Shown one piece after another: positions 56,391-63,960 of a stretch of DNA of 64,000 nt. The stretch comes from an uncultured Clostridia bacterium. Lineage in GTDB: Bacteria > Bacillota > Clostridia > Oscillospirales > Acutalibacteraceae. How positions within the stretch are numbered: the stretch's first letter is position 1; the number at the start of each line of letters is the position of its first letter. The position numbers and the translations under genes were made by a program. Below the pieces are notes generated by a model. The model saw only the letters and a list, made by a program, of their open reading frames with translations. It was not told the DNA's origin and did not search any database. The stretch is from contig CALEJF010000028.1 of the NCBI GenBank assembly GCA_937898625.1, positions 49,841-113,840 of the forward strand, read 5' to 3'.

Positions 56391-57134
56391 ATGACAGACA
56401 ATAAATTAAAAAAAGAAATTATTTTTTTCGCTATAATGACATCTGTGTATTTTGCATTGAGTAATCTGGGAACCATGCTGTCCAATGCAATAAACATACC
56501 CAAAAGTATAGATGCATTAGCAGGAATGATTTTTTTAATAGCTGTACTTGTTTATCTAAAAAAGAAAAATCTTCTTTCTTATTATGGTATCAACAGTTTG
56601 ACAAAACTTGATTATAAAAACTTGCTTTTTTGTTTACCGATGATTATTGTTGCATTAAATAATTTGAGATGTGGAATACATATAAATTATCCCTGGCATC
56701 AGATTCTTTTACACATTCTGATGATGTTAGGAGTAGGATTTTCGGAGGAAATTTTATTCAGAGGCTTTTTGATGAAGGCAATAATGAATAAAAGCACAAC
56801 AGCAGCGATTATTATTTCAAGCATATCATTCGGAATGATTCATATCTTTAATTTGTTTTACGGCAGGGATATAATACTCACGCTGATTCAGGTTGTTTAC
56901 GCAACTGCTTTAGGTTTAATGTTTGCAATGTTTTTTTACAAAACAAATAATATTATCCCTTGTATAATATGCCATGTCGGCATAAATGCAACCGGCGTAT
57001 TCCTACCGAAGGATTTATCAGAAGTGCAACAGCATGTGGGATGGATTATGCTTACAATCCCACCAATACTCTATGCTTATTATTTATATAAAACTAAAAA
57101 ACCTTTAGTTAAAAAGGATTGTGCAGGGTCTTAG
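56391..57134 (+). CDS. CPBP-family (CAAX/Abi) intramembrane metalloprotease
   Basis: 247 residues with about seven or eight transmembrane helices. Catalytic motifs are EEILFRGFLMKA (EExxxR), FGMIHIFN and the later HVGINATG. Such proteins process prenylated proteins or provide bacteriocin self-immunity; role here unknown. The 56275-56390 gap shows no clear promoter. GGCGGGTG precedes ATG 56391. Confidence 0.88.
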   Translation: MTDNKLKKEIIFFAIMTSVYFALSNLGTMLSNAINIPKSIDALAGMIFLIAVLVYLKKKNLLSYYGINSLTKLDYKNLLFCLPMIIVALNNLRCGIHINYPWHQILLHILMMLGVGFSEEILFRGFLMKAIMNKSTTAAIIISSISFGMIHIFNLFYGRDIILTLIQVVYATALGLMFAMFFYKTNNIIPCIICHVGINATGVFLPKDLSEVQQHVGWIMLTIPPILYAYYLYKTKKPLVKKDCAGS

Positions 57135-57166
57135 TAATTTTCAAATGTGATTTATAGGTGAAGAGA

Positions 57167-57910
57167 ATGAAAAAAGTATTAGACTCAAATATTGTTAAGC
57201 TCATTGCAATAATAGCAATGACCATAGACCACATTGCTTGGTTGATTTTTCCGGGATATGACAATGGGATTGTCCCTGTTATATTGCATATAATCGGCAG
57301 ACTCACTTGTCCGATTATGTGTTATTTCATTGCGGAAGGCTATCATTACACAAAGAATATCAATAAATATACTCTGCGATTATTTGCGTTTGCTTTTATA
57401 TCGCATTTTGCTTACATATTCGCTTCGTCAAGTTACATTGACTGGAAATCATTTATTCCGTTGTATTACGGAGATATTTTTAATCAGACAAGCGTTATGT
57501 GGCCTCTTGCTTGGGGTTTGGTAATGCTCCGTGTTGTATACAGTAAAAGAATAAAGGCAAGCATAAAGGTTATTTTTATTCTGCTGATTTGCGTTATTAC
57601 TTTCCCAAGTGACTGGAGCTGTATTGCAAGCCTTTGTATTATGGCTATGGGTACAAACAGAGGAAATTTCAAAAAACAGATGTTATGGATGATTTTTTAT
57701 GTAGCCATTTATTCTGTTGTATATTTCTTTGCACTTGATAAGCTTTACGGAATTATACAAATGGGGGTTATATTTGCAATACCTGTCATTATGATGTATA
57801 ACGGACAGAGAGGATATAACCAAAAGATAAACAAAATTATGAAATGGCTTTTTTACATATATTATCCCTTGCATCTTTTTATTATCGGTTGGATTCAGTT
57901 GGTCAGATAA
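57167..57910 (+). CDS. TraX-family membrane protein
   Basis: 247 residues, about eight transmembrane helices. IIAMTIDHIAWLIFPG and RLTCPIMCYFIAEGYHYTKN are the TraX hallmark, as is KWLFYIYYPLHLFIIGWI near the end. TraX acetylates pilin in F plasmids. Chromosomal Firmicutes homologues are of unknown substrate (acyltransferase-like). ATG 57167 follows AGGTGAAG. Confidence 0.88.
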   Translation: MKKVLDSNIVKLIAIIAMTIDHIAWLIFPGYDNGIVPVILHIIGRLTCPIMCYFIAEGYHYTKNINKYTLRLFAFAFISHFAYIFASSSYIDWKSFIPLYYGDIFNQTSVMWPLAWGLVMLRVVYSKRIKASIKVIFILLICVITFPSDWSCIASLCIMAMGTNRGNFKKQMLWMIFYVAIYSVVYFFALDKLYGIIQMGVIFAIPVIMMYNGQRGYNQKINKIMKWLFYIYYPLHLFIIGWIQLVR

Positions 57911-57978
57911 ACTTCAGATTACAGGGAAAGTATAAAATGAATAAAGAATTCATTATCAGAGAAGCTGCTGTTTCTGAT

Positions 57979-58095
57979 GCAAAAGATGGACTGTGTGGTT
58001 TCGATTACCTAAAAAATAAATGCCCCAAAATGGGACATTTATTTAATGGTGGAGATGGTGGTAATCGAAGCTTCGCTTCGTTCGTTGCTACGCAA
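57979..58095. repeat. 117-bp direct repeat, copy 1
   Basis: Starts GCAAAAGATGG and ends GTTGCTACGCAA, matching 58126-58242 with few differences. It contains an AAATAAATGCCCC inverted repeat (one mismatch) and, at 58047-58069, TGGTGGAGATGGTGG then TAATCGAA, which resembles the reverse complement of a tmRNA/tRNA 3' end. Confidence 0.85.
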
Positions 58096-58125
58096 CCTTT
58101 CGCATTTATATGTCCCTTTTGCTAC

Positions 58126-58242
58126 GCAAAAGATGGACTGTGTGGTTTCGATTACCTAAAAAATAAATGCCCCATTTTGGGGCATTTATTTAATGGTGGA
58201 GATGGTGAGAACCGAAGCTTCGCTTCGTTCGTTGCTACGCAA
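58126..58242. repeat. 117-bp direct repeat, copy 2
   Basis: Second copy, same length, 147 bp after the first. AAATAAATGCCCC (58161-58173) pairs perfectly with GGGGCATTTATTT (58179-58191). Confidence 0.85.
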
Positions 58243-58309
58243 TATGAAATAATCTGACGATTATGAAATATTTTGTCTAAAGCCAAAATGTGAAATAAAA
58301 TAAATCCTC

Positions 58310-58420
58310 ATACGCCACAGCGTATTTCATAGCGTAAGCTATTTCATATCCGAAGGATATTTCAAAAATCCGTAAGGATTTATTTCATTGAAAAAGCACT
58401 TCCGAAGAAGTGCTTTTTCT
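58310..58420. repeat. Run of five short hairpins joined by TTTCA linkers
   Basis: ATACG/CGTAT (58310-58325), ATAGC-GTAA-GCTAT (58329-58342), ATATCC-GAA-GGATAT (58346-58360), AAATCC-GTAA-GGATTT (58366-58381), then AAAAAGCACTTC-CGAA-GAAGTGCTTTTT (58391-58418), terminator-like. The linkers read TTTCA/TTTCAT. I recall similar arrays in gut Clostridia genomes. Nothing coding lies in 58243-58491. Confidence 0.75.
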
Positions 58421-58491
58421 TGGATTACAACGCAATTTTTGATACCAAAGTGTCTTGGTGCATTTTGTGGTAGTGGTGCATTTTCTAACAA

Positions 58492-60165
58492 CTATTTGGT
58501 TTTATTGTGTTTTTCTCTGGCGCATTGAGGGCAGCCTCGGCCATGATTTCTATGATTTATGGTCGCTTGCCATTCATGACCTTTGCTGCATATCCACCAT
58601 ACTTTTTTGCCGCTATTAGGTAGTACGTCTAAAGGTGTTAATTTACCATTCTTTTTATAGTTCCAATCCTTTGCCAAAATTGGATTAATTGTTTGTAAAT
58701 CATTGTATCCACATAAAACTTTTTGGTTAGAACAATATGGACATCCCCGTCCATTATTTCTATGTGCTATAGTCGCTTGCCATTCATGACCTTTACTGCA
58801 CACCCACCACACTTTTTTACTGCTATTAGCCTTAAAATGTTCTGGTTTTAAATTTTCGTTCTTTTCATAGTTCCATTCTTTTGCCAACAAAGGATTTGAA
58901 AATAAAATAGAATTTTCCTTTTCTGTGTGTTCTCGTAAATTTTCTATAGCAATAGTATCACGTTCAAAATCTATATCTATATTTTGCTCAATAATCTCAC
59001 TCAAAATTTCTTTAATTACTTTGGGCAGATCTTTTTGACTTTTGTCAATAATATAATCTGTCGAACTGCTGTTTAATGGAAGAAGTCCTTCCCTTATCCT
59101 ATATAACTTAATCCCGTCAGCTTGGCATTTTTTGTTTTTTTCCAAATCTTGCTTTGTTTTATTTTTATGCCAATAATATCCGTCATATTCAATAGCTGTT
59201 TTTTTATCAGGAATAAAAACATCCAATTCATAGCCGTTCCCTTTGTATGAGTGATTTGTTTTTATTCCATATTTTTCAAGATAATACACAAGTGCATACT
59301 CAGGAAAAGACGTATTTCGCTCAAGACTACAAAATGGACATCCTCGGTCTTTATTTCTATGATATACCGTTGCTTGCCACTCATGACCCTTGTCGCATTT
59401 CCACCATACTTTTTTATGGCTATTGGCCGTTATATTTATGGGTGTTAATCCGACGTTTTTTCCATAATTCCACTCTGTAGACAAAGATGGGTTAGTTGAT
59501 TGCAAATCGTTATAACCAATCAAAACTTTTTTGCTTGTGCAATATGGGCATCCGCGTCCGTTATTTCTTTGCGCAACAGATGCCTTCCATTCGTGATTTT
59601 TGCTACATTTCCACCACACTTTTTTTCCACTATTCGACATTACATCGGCAGGAGTTAATCCATTGTTCTTTTTATAGTTCCATTCATTAGCTAAAACTGG
59701 ATTAACTGATTTAAGGTCGTTCTTACAAACTAAAACCTTTTGCCCCGCACAATACGGACAACCAGATCCTTGATTTCTACTAGCAATAACAGCTTGCCAT
59801 TCATGACCTTTGCTGCACTTCCACCATACTTTTTTTCCGCTATATGCAGTAACATTTTCTGGTTTCAACTCGCCGTTCTTATCGTGATCCCATTCTTTAG
59901 CTAATACAGGATTAACGGTTTGTAGATCATTTTCGCCTTTAATTGCATAGCGCCCTGAACAGTACGGACATCTATTACCATTGCTTCTGTTATAAATTGT
60001 TGATATCCACTCATGACCCTTATCACATTTCCACCAAGCTTTGACACCACTACCGCAAGTTAGCCTATCGGGATCCAATCTCAATATACTATTTTTCTCC
60101 CAATTCCATTCTGACATAAGTTGAGTATTATCGCTCACATATCTTTTTTCTTTCTTCTCTGCCAC
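58492..60165 (-). CDS. Six-repeat zinc-ribbon (DUF4379-like) protein with embedded PD-(D/E)XK-like nuclease domain
   Basis: 557 residues. Six repeats of about 65-70 residues, each with W-(N/D)-x(2)-KN, KVWWKCSKGHEWQA-like CxxxHEW and RGCPYC, lie at about 14-83, 88-157, 157-227, 227-282, 425-493 and 495-557. Between repeats 4 and 5 sits a Vsr/homing-endonuclease-like PD-(D/E)XK domain: Glu289 (SFPEYAL), Asp315 (YELDVFIPD) and Glu326/Asp328 (AIEYDGYYWH), then KKCQADGIKLYRIRE. Probably a sequence-specific DNA-binding nuclease. I chose GTG 60165, 6 nt after GAGGTG. Upstream it has a promoter and phased repeats. Confidence 0.85.
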   Translation of the reverse strand: MAEKKEKRYVSDNTQLMSEWNWEKNSILRLDPDRLTCGSGVKAWWKCDKGHEWISTIYNRSNGNRCPYCSGRYAIKGENDLQTVNPVLAKEWDHDKNGELKPENVTAYSGKKVWWKCSKGHEWQAVIASRNQGSGCPYCAGQKVLVCKNDLKSVNPVLANEWNYKKNNGLTPADVMSNSGKKVWWKCSKNHEWKASVAQRNNGRGCPYCTSKKVLIGYNDLQSTNPSLSTEWNYGKNVGLTPINITANSHKKVWWKCDKGHEWQATVYHRNKDRGCPFCSLERNTSFPEYALVYYLEKYGIKTNHSYKGNGYELDVFIPDKKTAIEYDGYYWHKNKTKQDLEKNKKCQADGIKLYRIREGLLPLNSSSTDYIIDKSQKDLPKVIKEILSEIIEQNIDIDFERDTIAIENLREHTEKENSILFSNPLLAKEWNYEKNENLKPEHFKANSSKKVWWVCSKGHEWQATIAHRNNGRGCPYCSNQKVLCGYNDLQTINPILAKDWNYKKNGKLTPLDVLPNSGKKVWWICSKGHEWQATINHRNHGRGCPQCAREKHNKTK

Positions 60166-60208
60166 AATGCTCACCTCATTTTTTTGGAAATTGTTCTTAT
60201 TTTTCTAT

Positions 60209-60237
60209 ATTATATCACTAAACACTTATTTTTTCAA
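60209..60237 (-). promoter_or_regulatory. Promoter of the zinc-ribbon nuclease gene
   Basis: Minus strand TTGAAA (60237-60232), a 17-bp spacer and TATAAT (60214-60209). The -35 box adjoins the first ATGACA repeat. Confidence 0.75.
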
Positions 60238-60314
60238 TGACAATGACACTGATCTTAATCACGATGACACTTTACTTTTTACAATGACACTAGTCTTTAA
60301 GATAAGTGTCATTG
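60235..60314. repeat. Phased ATGACACT repeats (iteron-like)
   Basis: ATGACACT begins at 60243, 60264 and 60284 (21 and 20 bp apart, two helical turns). An inverted copy AGTGTCATTG lies at 60305-60314 and a partial CAATGA at 60235. CAATGACACT at 60282-60291 and the inverted copy form a hairpin-capable pair. Located directly upstream of the nuclease promoter. Confidence 0.75.
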
Positions 60315-60354
60315 TGTTTTTATCCACTCGAAAATTGGGTGGGTTTGAGTCACT

Positions 60355-61944
60355 TCACCGCGGCTTTTGTGTGTACAATTTTGATACAATGAAACGATTC
60401 GTATTTGCAAAAGCCTTGCAACAAGCCACTTTTGGCAAAAAGAAAAGGAACGCAAGTATCGTATCAATACTTGCGTTCCAATATGGTGGAGTATCAATAT
60501 ATGTATCCGAAACGCTAATCAATCTGTCGAAGGGGACAGTTTCTGTCCCCTCACGATAGTTGAAAACTAATTCTATTTTATCTTTATAAACTACGACTGA
60601 ATTGAGAAAGGTATTTACCAAGCATTTGCGTGCTTCAAGGCTGTCTATATTAAGTTTTCGAAGTTCGTAGAGCCAATATCTTATACATTCTCTTGGCAGA
60701 AGCGGTTTGCTGAGTTTTTCTTTTGCGATAAGAATTTCAAGTTCTTCTTTGCTCTTTTCCAATTTATCCAAACGCTCTTTTGTGGACGAATTGTAAATGC
60801 CGTCCTGAATGGCGTTAAGCAGATTTTCAATGCCACGTTTAACATCACTCAATTGTTTCTTCAAAGCAGGGAGAGCCACATTTTCTTTTGCTTGTTCTTT
60901 CATAGCAATATCAATAATTGCTTCTACAGTATCATCATCCATAATGGTTTTTATAATGTGCGTAAGAACAAGATTTTCAAGAACATCTTTCTTGATGCCT
61001 TTTCGACTTTTGCATCCCTTTTTGCGTTTTGCACTTATGCACTTATAATAACGATACTGTTGATTGTTTCTGCCTCTGCCGATTTCACCGACCATAATTG
61101 AGCCGCAGTCACCGCAGAATAGTTTTGTTGTGAGCAGATAATCATCCGTTGCTTTATGACTTGCCGGAGCCTTTTTGTTTTTCTCCAAGGTTTTCTGTAC
61201 TCTTTCAAATAAATCAGTGGGAATTATCTGAGGAATACCGCATTCGGTAACATGATTACTGTATCTGTATTCACCTAAATATTTGCGATTCTGAAGCATT
61301 CTCTGTGTTGCACTTAGATTCAATTTATGTCCTCGGGCAGTACGCAGTCCCATTTCATTAACAATTTCCGTAACCTCTTTCATTGTCTTTCCGGAAACAT
61401 AAAGTTTAAAAGCTTCTAAAATAATAGGTGCAGCCTGTGGGTCTATCTCATACATTTGCTCAGAATTTATAAGATAACCTATGGTTCTTGTACCACCATT
61501 GAATTTGCATTTAAGAGCATTTTCTGTAAGACCTCTTGTTATCTTTTCACTTAATTCTGCTGAATAATATTCAGCCATACCCTCAAGCATGGATTCAAGA
61601 AGTATTCCTTCTGCTCCGCGGGATATTGTTTCAGTTACAGAAACTACCTTGACTGAATTTTTGTTAAGCACATTTTTGTAATGAGCAGAGTCATAACGGT
61701 TACGAGCAAAACGGTCAAGCTTCCATACCAGGATTATATCAAACAATTTGCGAGAGCTGTCATGAATCATTTTTTGAAATTGAGGTCTGTTATCTGTTTT
61801 TGCGGATAATGCTCTGTCAATATACGAATTTATAATCTTAATACCGTTTCTTTCGGCATAAGATTTACACTCTCTGAGCTGACCATCAATAGATTCTTCT
61901 TTTTGATTATCACTTGAATATCGTGCATAAATTACTGCTGTCAT
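60355..61944 (-). CDS. Large serine recombinase
   Basis: 529 residues. Resolvase catalytic domain: VIYARYSSDNQKEESIDGQL with the nucleophilic serine near position 10, KLDRFARNRYDSAHYK and EGMAEYYSAELSEKITRGL. A recombinase domain (about 155-250) follows, then a zinc-ribbon (CGDCGSIM ... CISAKRKKGC) and a coiled coil near 365-410. It integrates or excises mobile DNA. AAGGAGG precedes the ATG. The last 40 codons contain a terminator hairpin and a hydrophobic stretch, so the natural C-terminus may have been shorter. Confidence 0.92.
   Translation of the reverse strand: MTAVIYARYSSDNQKEESIDGQLRECKSYAERNGIKIINSYIDRALSAKTDNRPQFQKMIHDSSRKLFDIILVWKLDRFARNRYDSAHYKNVLNKNSVKVVSVTETISRGAEGILLESMLEGMAEYYSAELSEKITRGLTENALKCKFNGGTRTIGYLINSEQMYEIDPQAAPIILEAFKLYVSGKTMKEVTEIVNEMGLRTARGHKLNLSATQRMLQNRKYLGEYRYSNHVTECGIPQIIPTDLFERVQKTLEKNKKAPASHKATDDYLLTTKLFCGDCGSIMVGEIGRGRNNQQYRYYKCISAKRKKGCKSRKGIKKDVLENLVLTHIIKTIMDDDTVEAIIDIAMKEQAKENVALPALKKQLSDVKRGIENLLNAIQDGIYNSSTKERLDKLEKSKEELEILIAKEKLSKPLLPRECIRYWLYELRKLNIDSLEARKCLVNTFLNSVVVYKDKIELVFNYREGTETVPFDRLISVSDTYIDTPPYWNASIDTILAFLFFLPKVACCKAFANTNRFIVSKLYTQKPR
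60447..60479 (-). terminator. Terminator-like hairpin inside the recombinase 3' end
   Basis: GGAACGCAAGTAT pairs exactly with ATACTTGCGTTCC (13-bp stem, 7-nt loop). On the minus strand it is followed by TTTTCTTTTTG. Confidence 0.6.
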
Positions 61945-61969
61945 AATTTTTATTCCTCCTTAATTTTTA

Positions 61970-61994
61970 GGGGTGCAATTTTTTACACCCCTAT
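61970..61994. other. Hairpin between the small gene and the recombinase gene
   Basis: AGGGGTG and CACCCCT pair around a T-rich loop just upstream of the recombinase ribosome site. It may affect its translation. Confidence 0.45.
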
Positions 61995-62001
61995 TATCTG
62001 A

Positions 62002-62262
62002 TTAAACAACTTCTTCTGTCAAAGGTGCAGTATCTGCATTTTCAGGCTTTTGCTGTCTGCAGTTAATTACATTTTCCTCTTTAGAGAAAAACTCTGTAAT
62101 ATCATACCAGACACAACGCACGAAATTTTCAAGGGCATAGGTATCTATAGGTAGTGTGCATTCTGCTTTTGTGCCGCTTAAAGTTCTTATAAAATCTGCT
62201 TTTATGATTTCGTAGTATACTTTTATTTCCTTTATAACTCCTGTAATTCTAATAATAAACAT
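62002..62262 (-). CDS. Small protein of unknown function in the recombinase module
   Basis: 86 residues, soluble, no motif recognised: a beta-rich first half (FIIRITGVIKEIKVYYEIIK) and ALENFVRCVWYDITEFFSKE. The ATG at 62262 directly abuts AAGGAG, too close for normal use, so translation may begin a few codons later or at a non-ATG codon. It lies between the ParB-like and recombinase genes, same strand. Confidence 0.6.
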   Translation of the reverse strand: MFIIRITGVIKEIKVYYEIIKADFIRTLSGTKAECTLPIDTYALENFVRCVWYDITEFFSKEENVINCRQQKPENADTAPLTEEVV

Positions 62263-62308
62263 CTCCTTATTTTTTTTATTTCCGTCGGGGTGTTAGGGGT
62301 TAACCCTT

Positions 62309-62358
62309 AACAAGCGAATTTGTGGATATAAATTCAATGCTTGTTGAGACTGATGCCA
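62309..62358. repeat. 50-bp direct repeat with inverted ends, copy 1
   Basis: AACAAGC (62309-62315) and GCTTGTT (62339-62345) are inverted ends of a 37-bp unit, with GAATTT/AAATTC inside, then a GAGACTGATGCCA tail. Confidence 0.75.
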
Positions 62359-62373
62359 TGGCATAAAAGTCGA

Positions 62374-62423
62374 AACAAGCAAATATGACCGTACAAATTC
62401 AGTGCTTGTTAAGACTTATACCA
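62374..62423. repeat. 50-bp direct repeat with inverted ends, copy 2
   Basis: AACAAGC (62374-62380) and GCTTGTT (62404-62410), again 37 bp, then AAGACTTATACCA. Starts 65 bp after copy 1. Lies between the ParB-like gene and the module's small gene. Possible partition, attachment or operator site. Confidence 0.75.
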
Positions 62424-62429
62424 CACTTT

Positions 62430-63284
62430 TTATCGCTCCCATTGTCGTTGCTTTTGAAGAAAATTTGCATACCGTGCAAGAGCCTTTTCTGTTATCTCTT
62501 CCATCTTTTTCGGTGGCATATCTTTCTTAAAATACTTCTTAAAAGTTTCAACAGGAATTTTTATATATTCTTTTTGATTAGCTTTCTGCTCCTGCATAAT
62601 TTCAAAGATAGCATCCATGGTGAGTTTCTTTTCATCACTTAACTTATGCATACGCTGTGCCTGCGAGAGTGACGGAGTGCAATCTTCACTTTCAATAGTT
62701 TCAATTAAGTTGCACTGTTCCTCTTCTGTTAAATATGAAAGTTCAACTGCAGGTATAAAAGCAATTCTTTTTTCATCCACCATATCAAGAAGAGCAGGTT
62801 GCAAATTGTTCAATCGGATATATCTTTGAATCTGCATTCGTGAATCGGGCATTGTTTCTGCGAGCTTTTCATCGCTGCGGAACTTCGTCACAAGTTGGGA
62901 CGAAGTTAAATCAGTTCTTGCACCTTGCTTTTTAATTGCATCGTGTTTCATTTTATACGCACGGGCTTTTTCGCTCGGCAAGATTTTTTCTCGGCTGAGA
63001 TTACAGTCAACAAAATTTATTACCGCTTCTTCTTTTGAAAATTCTCTGACATAAACGGGAACACTTTCAAAATTTAATTCTTTTGCAATCTGCCATCGTC
63101 TGTGTCCGGAGATTATTTCATAACCGTTTTTTGACTTATTAACAATAAGCGGTGTAATAATTCCGAAATCAATAATGCTGTCACGAAGCTCATCGTATTC
63201 AATTTCATCAACGCTCTGAAACGGATTGTTTTCAAAGGGATGGAGCATTTCAAGTTTTAAATATTCAATTTTTTCGTTTTCCAT
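62430..63284 (-). CDS. ParB/RepB/Spo0J-family partition-like protein
   Basis: 284 residues. The ParB N-terminal domain has LHPFENNPFQSV, DSIIDFGIITPLIVNKSKNG and the CTP-site EIISGHRRWQIAKEL. A helix-turn-helix region follows (QLVTKFRSDEKLAETMPDSR). Typical of plasmids and integrative elements as an accessory ParB or regulator. No parA adjoins. I chose ATG 63284. In frame upstream at 63365 an ATG with strong AAAGGAAGGTG is stopped by TAG after two codons. Confidence 0.88.
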   Translation of the reverse strand: MENEKIEYLKLEMLHPFENNPFQSVDEIEYDELRDSIIDFGIITPLIVNKSKNGYEIISGHRRWQIAKELNFESVPVYVREFSKEEAVINFVDCNLSREKILPSEKARAYKMKHDAIKKQGARTDLTSSQLVTKFRSDEKLAETMPDSRMQIQRYIRLNNLQPALLDMVDEKRIAFIPAVELSYLTEEEQCNLIETIESEDCTPSLSQAQRMHKLSDEKKLTMDAIFEIMQEQKANQKEYIKIPVETFKKYFKKDMPPKKMEEITEKALARYANFLQKQRQWER

Positions 63285-63401
63285 TAAATTCTTTTTCCTT
63301 TCTTTGAAAATTTTTTGTTTAAGTTTTTGAAACATAAAATGATGTTTTAATTTTTGCTAAAGCATAGTTTCACCTTCCTTTAATTAAAATTTTTGTGATA
63401 A

Positions 63402-63504
63402 AAAATCCTTGTGTTTATACGAGGATATGTATTCAGGTTGATTTGCTTGGTATATGTGTGGTACAATTGTTTTGACAAATAAGAATTTGACGAGGAGAAC
63501 GTAT
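63402..63504 (+). repeat. Duplicated promoter cassette, copy B
   Basis: Gap-free counterpart of 55296-55398. TTGATT (63438-63443), an 18-bp spacer, TACAAT (63462-63467), then TTGACAAATAA and the ribosome site GAGGAG before ATG 63505. Confidence 0.8.
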
Positions 63505-63867
63505 ATGAAATACAAAGGAACACTTATTGTTGTTAAAGATTGTAACCGTGCGTTAAAGTTCTATAGTGATATGTTTGGATTTCAACTTTTTCAAGACAAC
63601 GATGGGAATATGGAATTGACGAATAATATATATTTACAGGAATTGAGATATTGGGAACAATTTACAAAAAGAAGTGTAATTCCAAACAGTAATCAATCTG
63701 AGTTGTATTTTGAAGAGCCCAACATAGAACAATTTGTAGAGCGTCTTGAAACACTTTACCCTGAAATCGAATATGTCAATCACCTGATGACACACAGCTG
63801 GGGACAAAAGGTGGTCAGATTCTATGATTTGGATGGTAACTTAATTGAAGTAGGAACACCGGTGTAA
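63505..63867 (+). CDS. VOC/glyoxalase-superfamily protein
   Basis: 120 residues in two beta-alpha-beta-beta-beta halves: YKGTLIVVKDCNRALKFYSD, MFGFQLFQDN and a C-terminal GQKVVRFYDLDGNLIEVGTP whose Glu is a usual metal ligand. Members include lyases, dioxygenases and bleomycin-type resistance binders. Function here unresolved. GAGGAG precedes ATG 63505. The longer frame from 63454 lies in the promoter. Confidence 0.88.
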   Translation: MKYKGTLIVVKDCNRALKFYSDMFGFQLFQDNDGNMELTNNIYLQELRYWEQFTKRSVIPNSNQSELYFEEPNIEQFVERLETLYPEIEYVNHLMTHSWGQKVVRFYDLDGNLIEVGTPV

Positions 63868-63911
63868 TCAACAAATTCCAATTTGTCGAACTGACAGCAA
63901 CCGATAGTTGC

Positions 63912-63940
63912 TTGTTCAATAAAATATTCAGTGATAAAAT
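63912..63940 (+). promoter_or_regulatory. Probable promoter of the last gene
   Basis: TTGTTC (63912-63917), a 17-bp spacer and TAAAAT (63935-63940), with TG at the extended -10. Confidence 0.5.
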
Positions 63941-63960
63941 AACACTGAGGTGATAACAAT

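Larger units (their letters stand above)
57937..58257 (+). pseudogene. Acetyltransferase (GNAT-like) start truncated by repeat insertion
   Basis: AGGGAAAG and an ATG lead into 15 codons MNKEFIIREAAVSDA, typical of a GNAT N-terminus. Exactly there a 117-bp repeat begins, and the frame continues through repeat sequence to 58257 (DGLCGFDYLKNKCP occurring twice). No GNAT body follows. I read it as a broken gene. Confidence 0.65.

Noticed and set aside
57844..58257. Treating the repeat-containing frame as a normal protein
   Set aside because: Most of it is encoded by non-coding-type repeats with hairpins; only 15 codons look like a real protein start.
58310..58420. CRISPR array
   Set aside because: Units are hairpins of differing sequence with about 5-nt linkers, not repeats with 30-nt spacers, and no cas genes are present.
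60235..60314. CRISPR-like or tandem satellite
   Set aside because: The repeated unit is only 8-10 bp, phased at about 21 bp, and too few copies occur.
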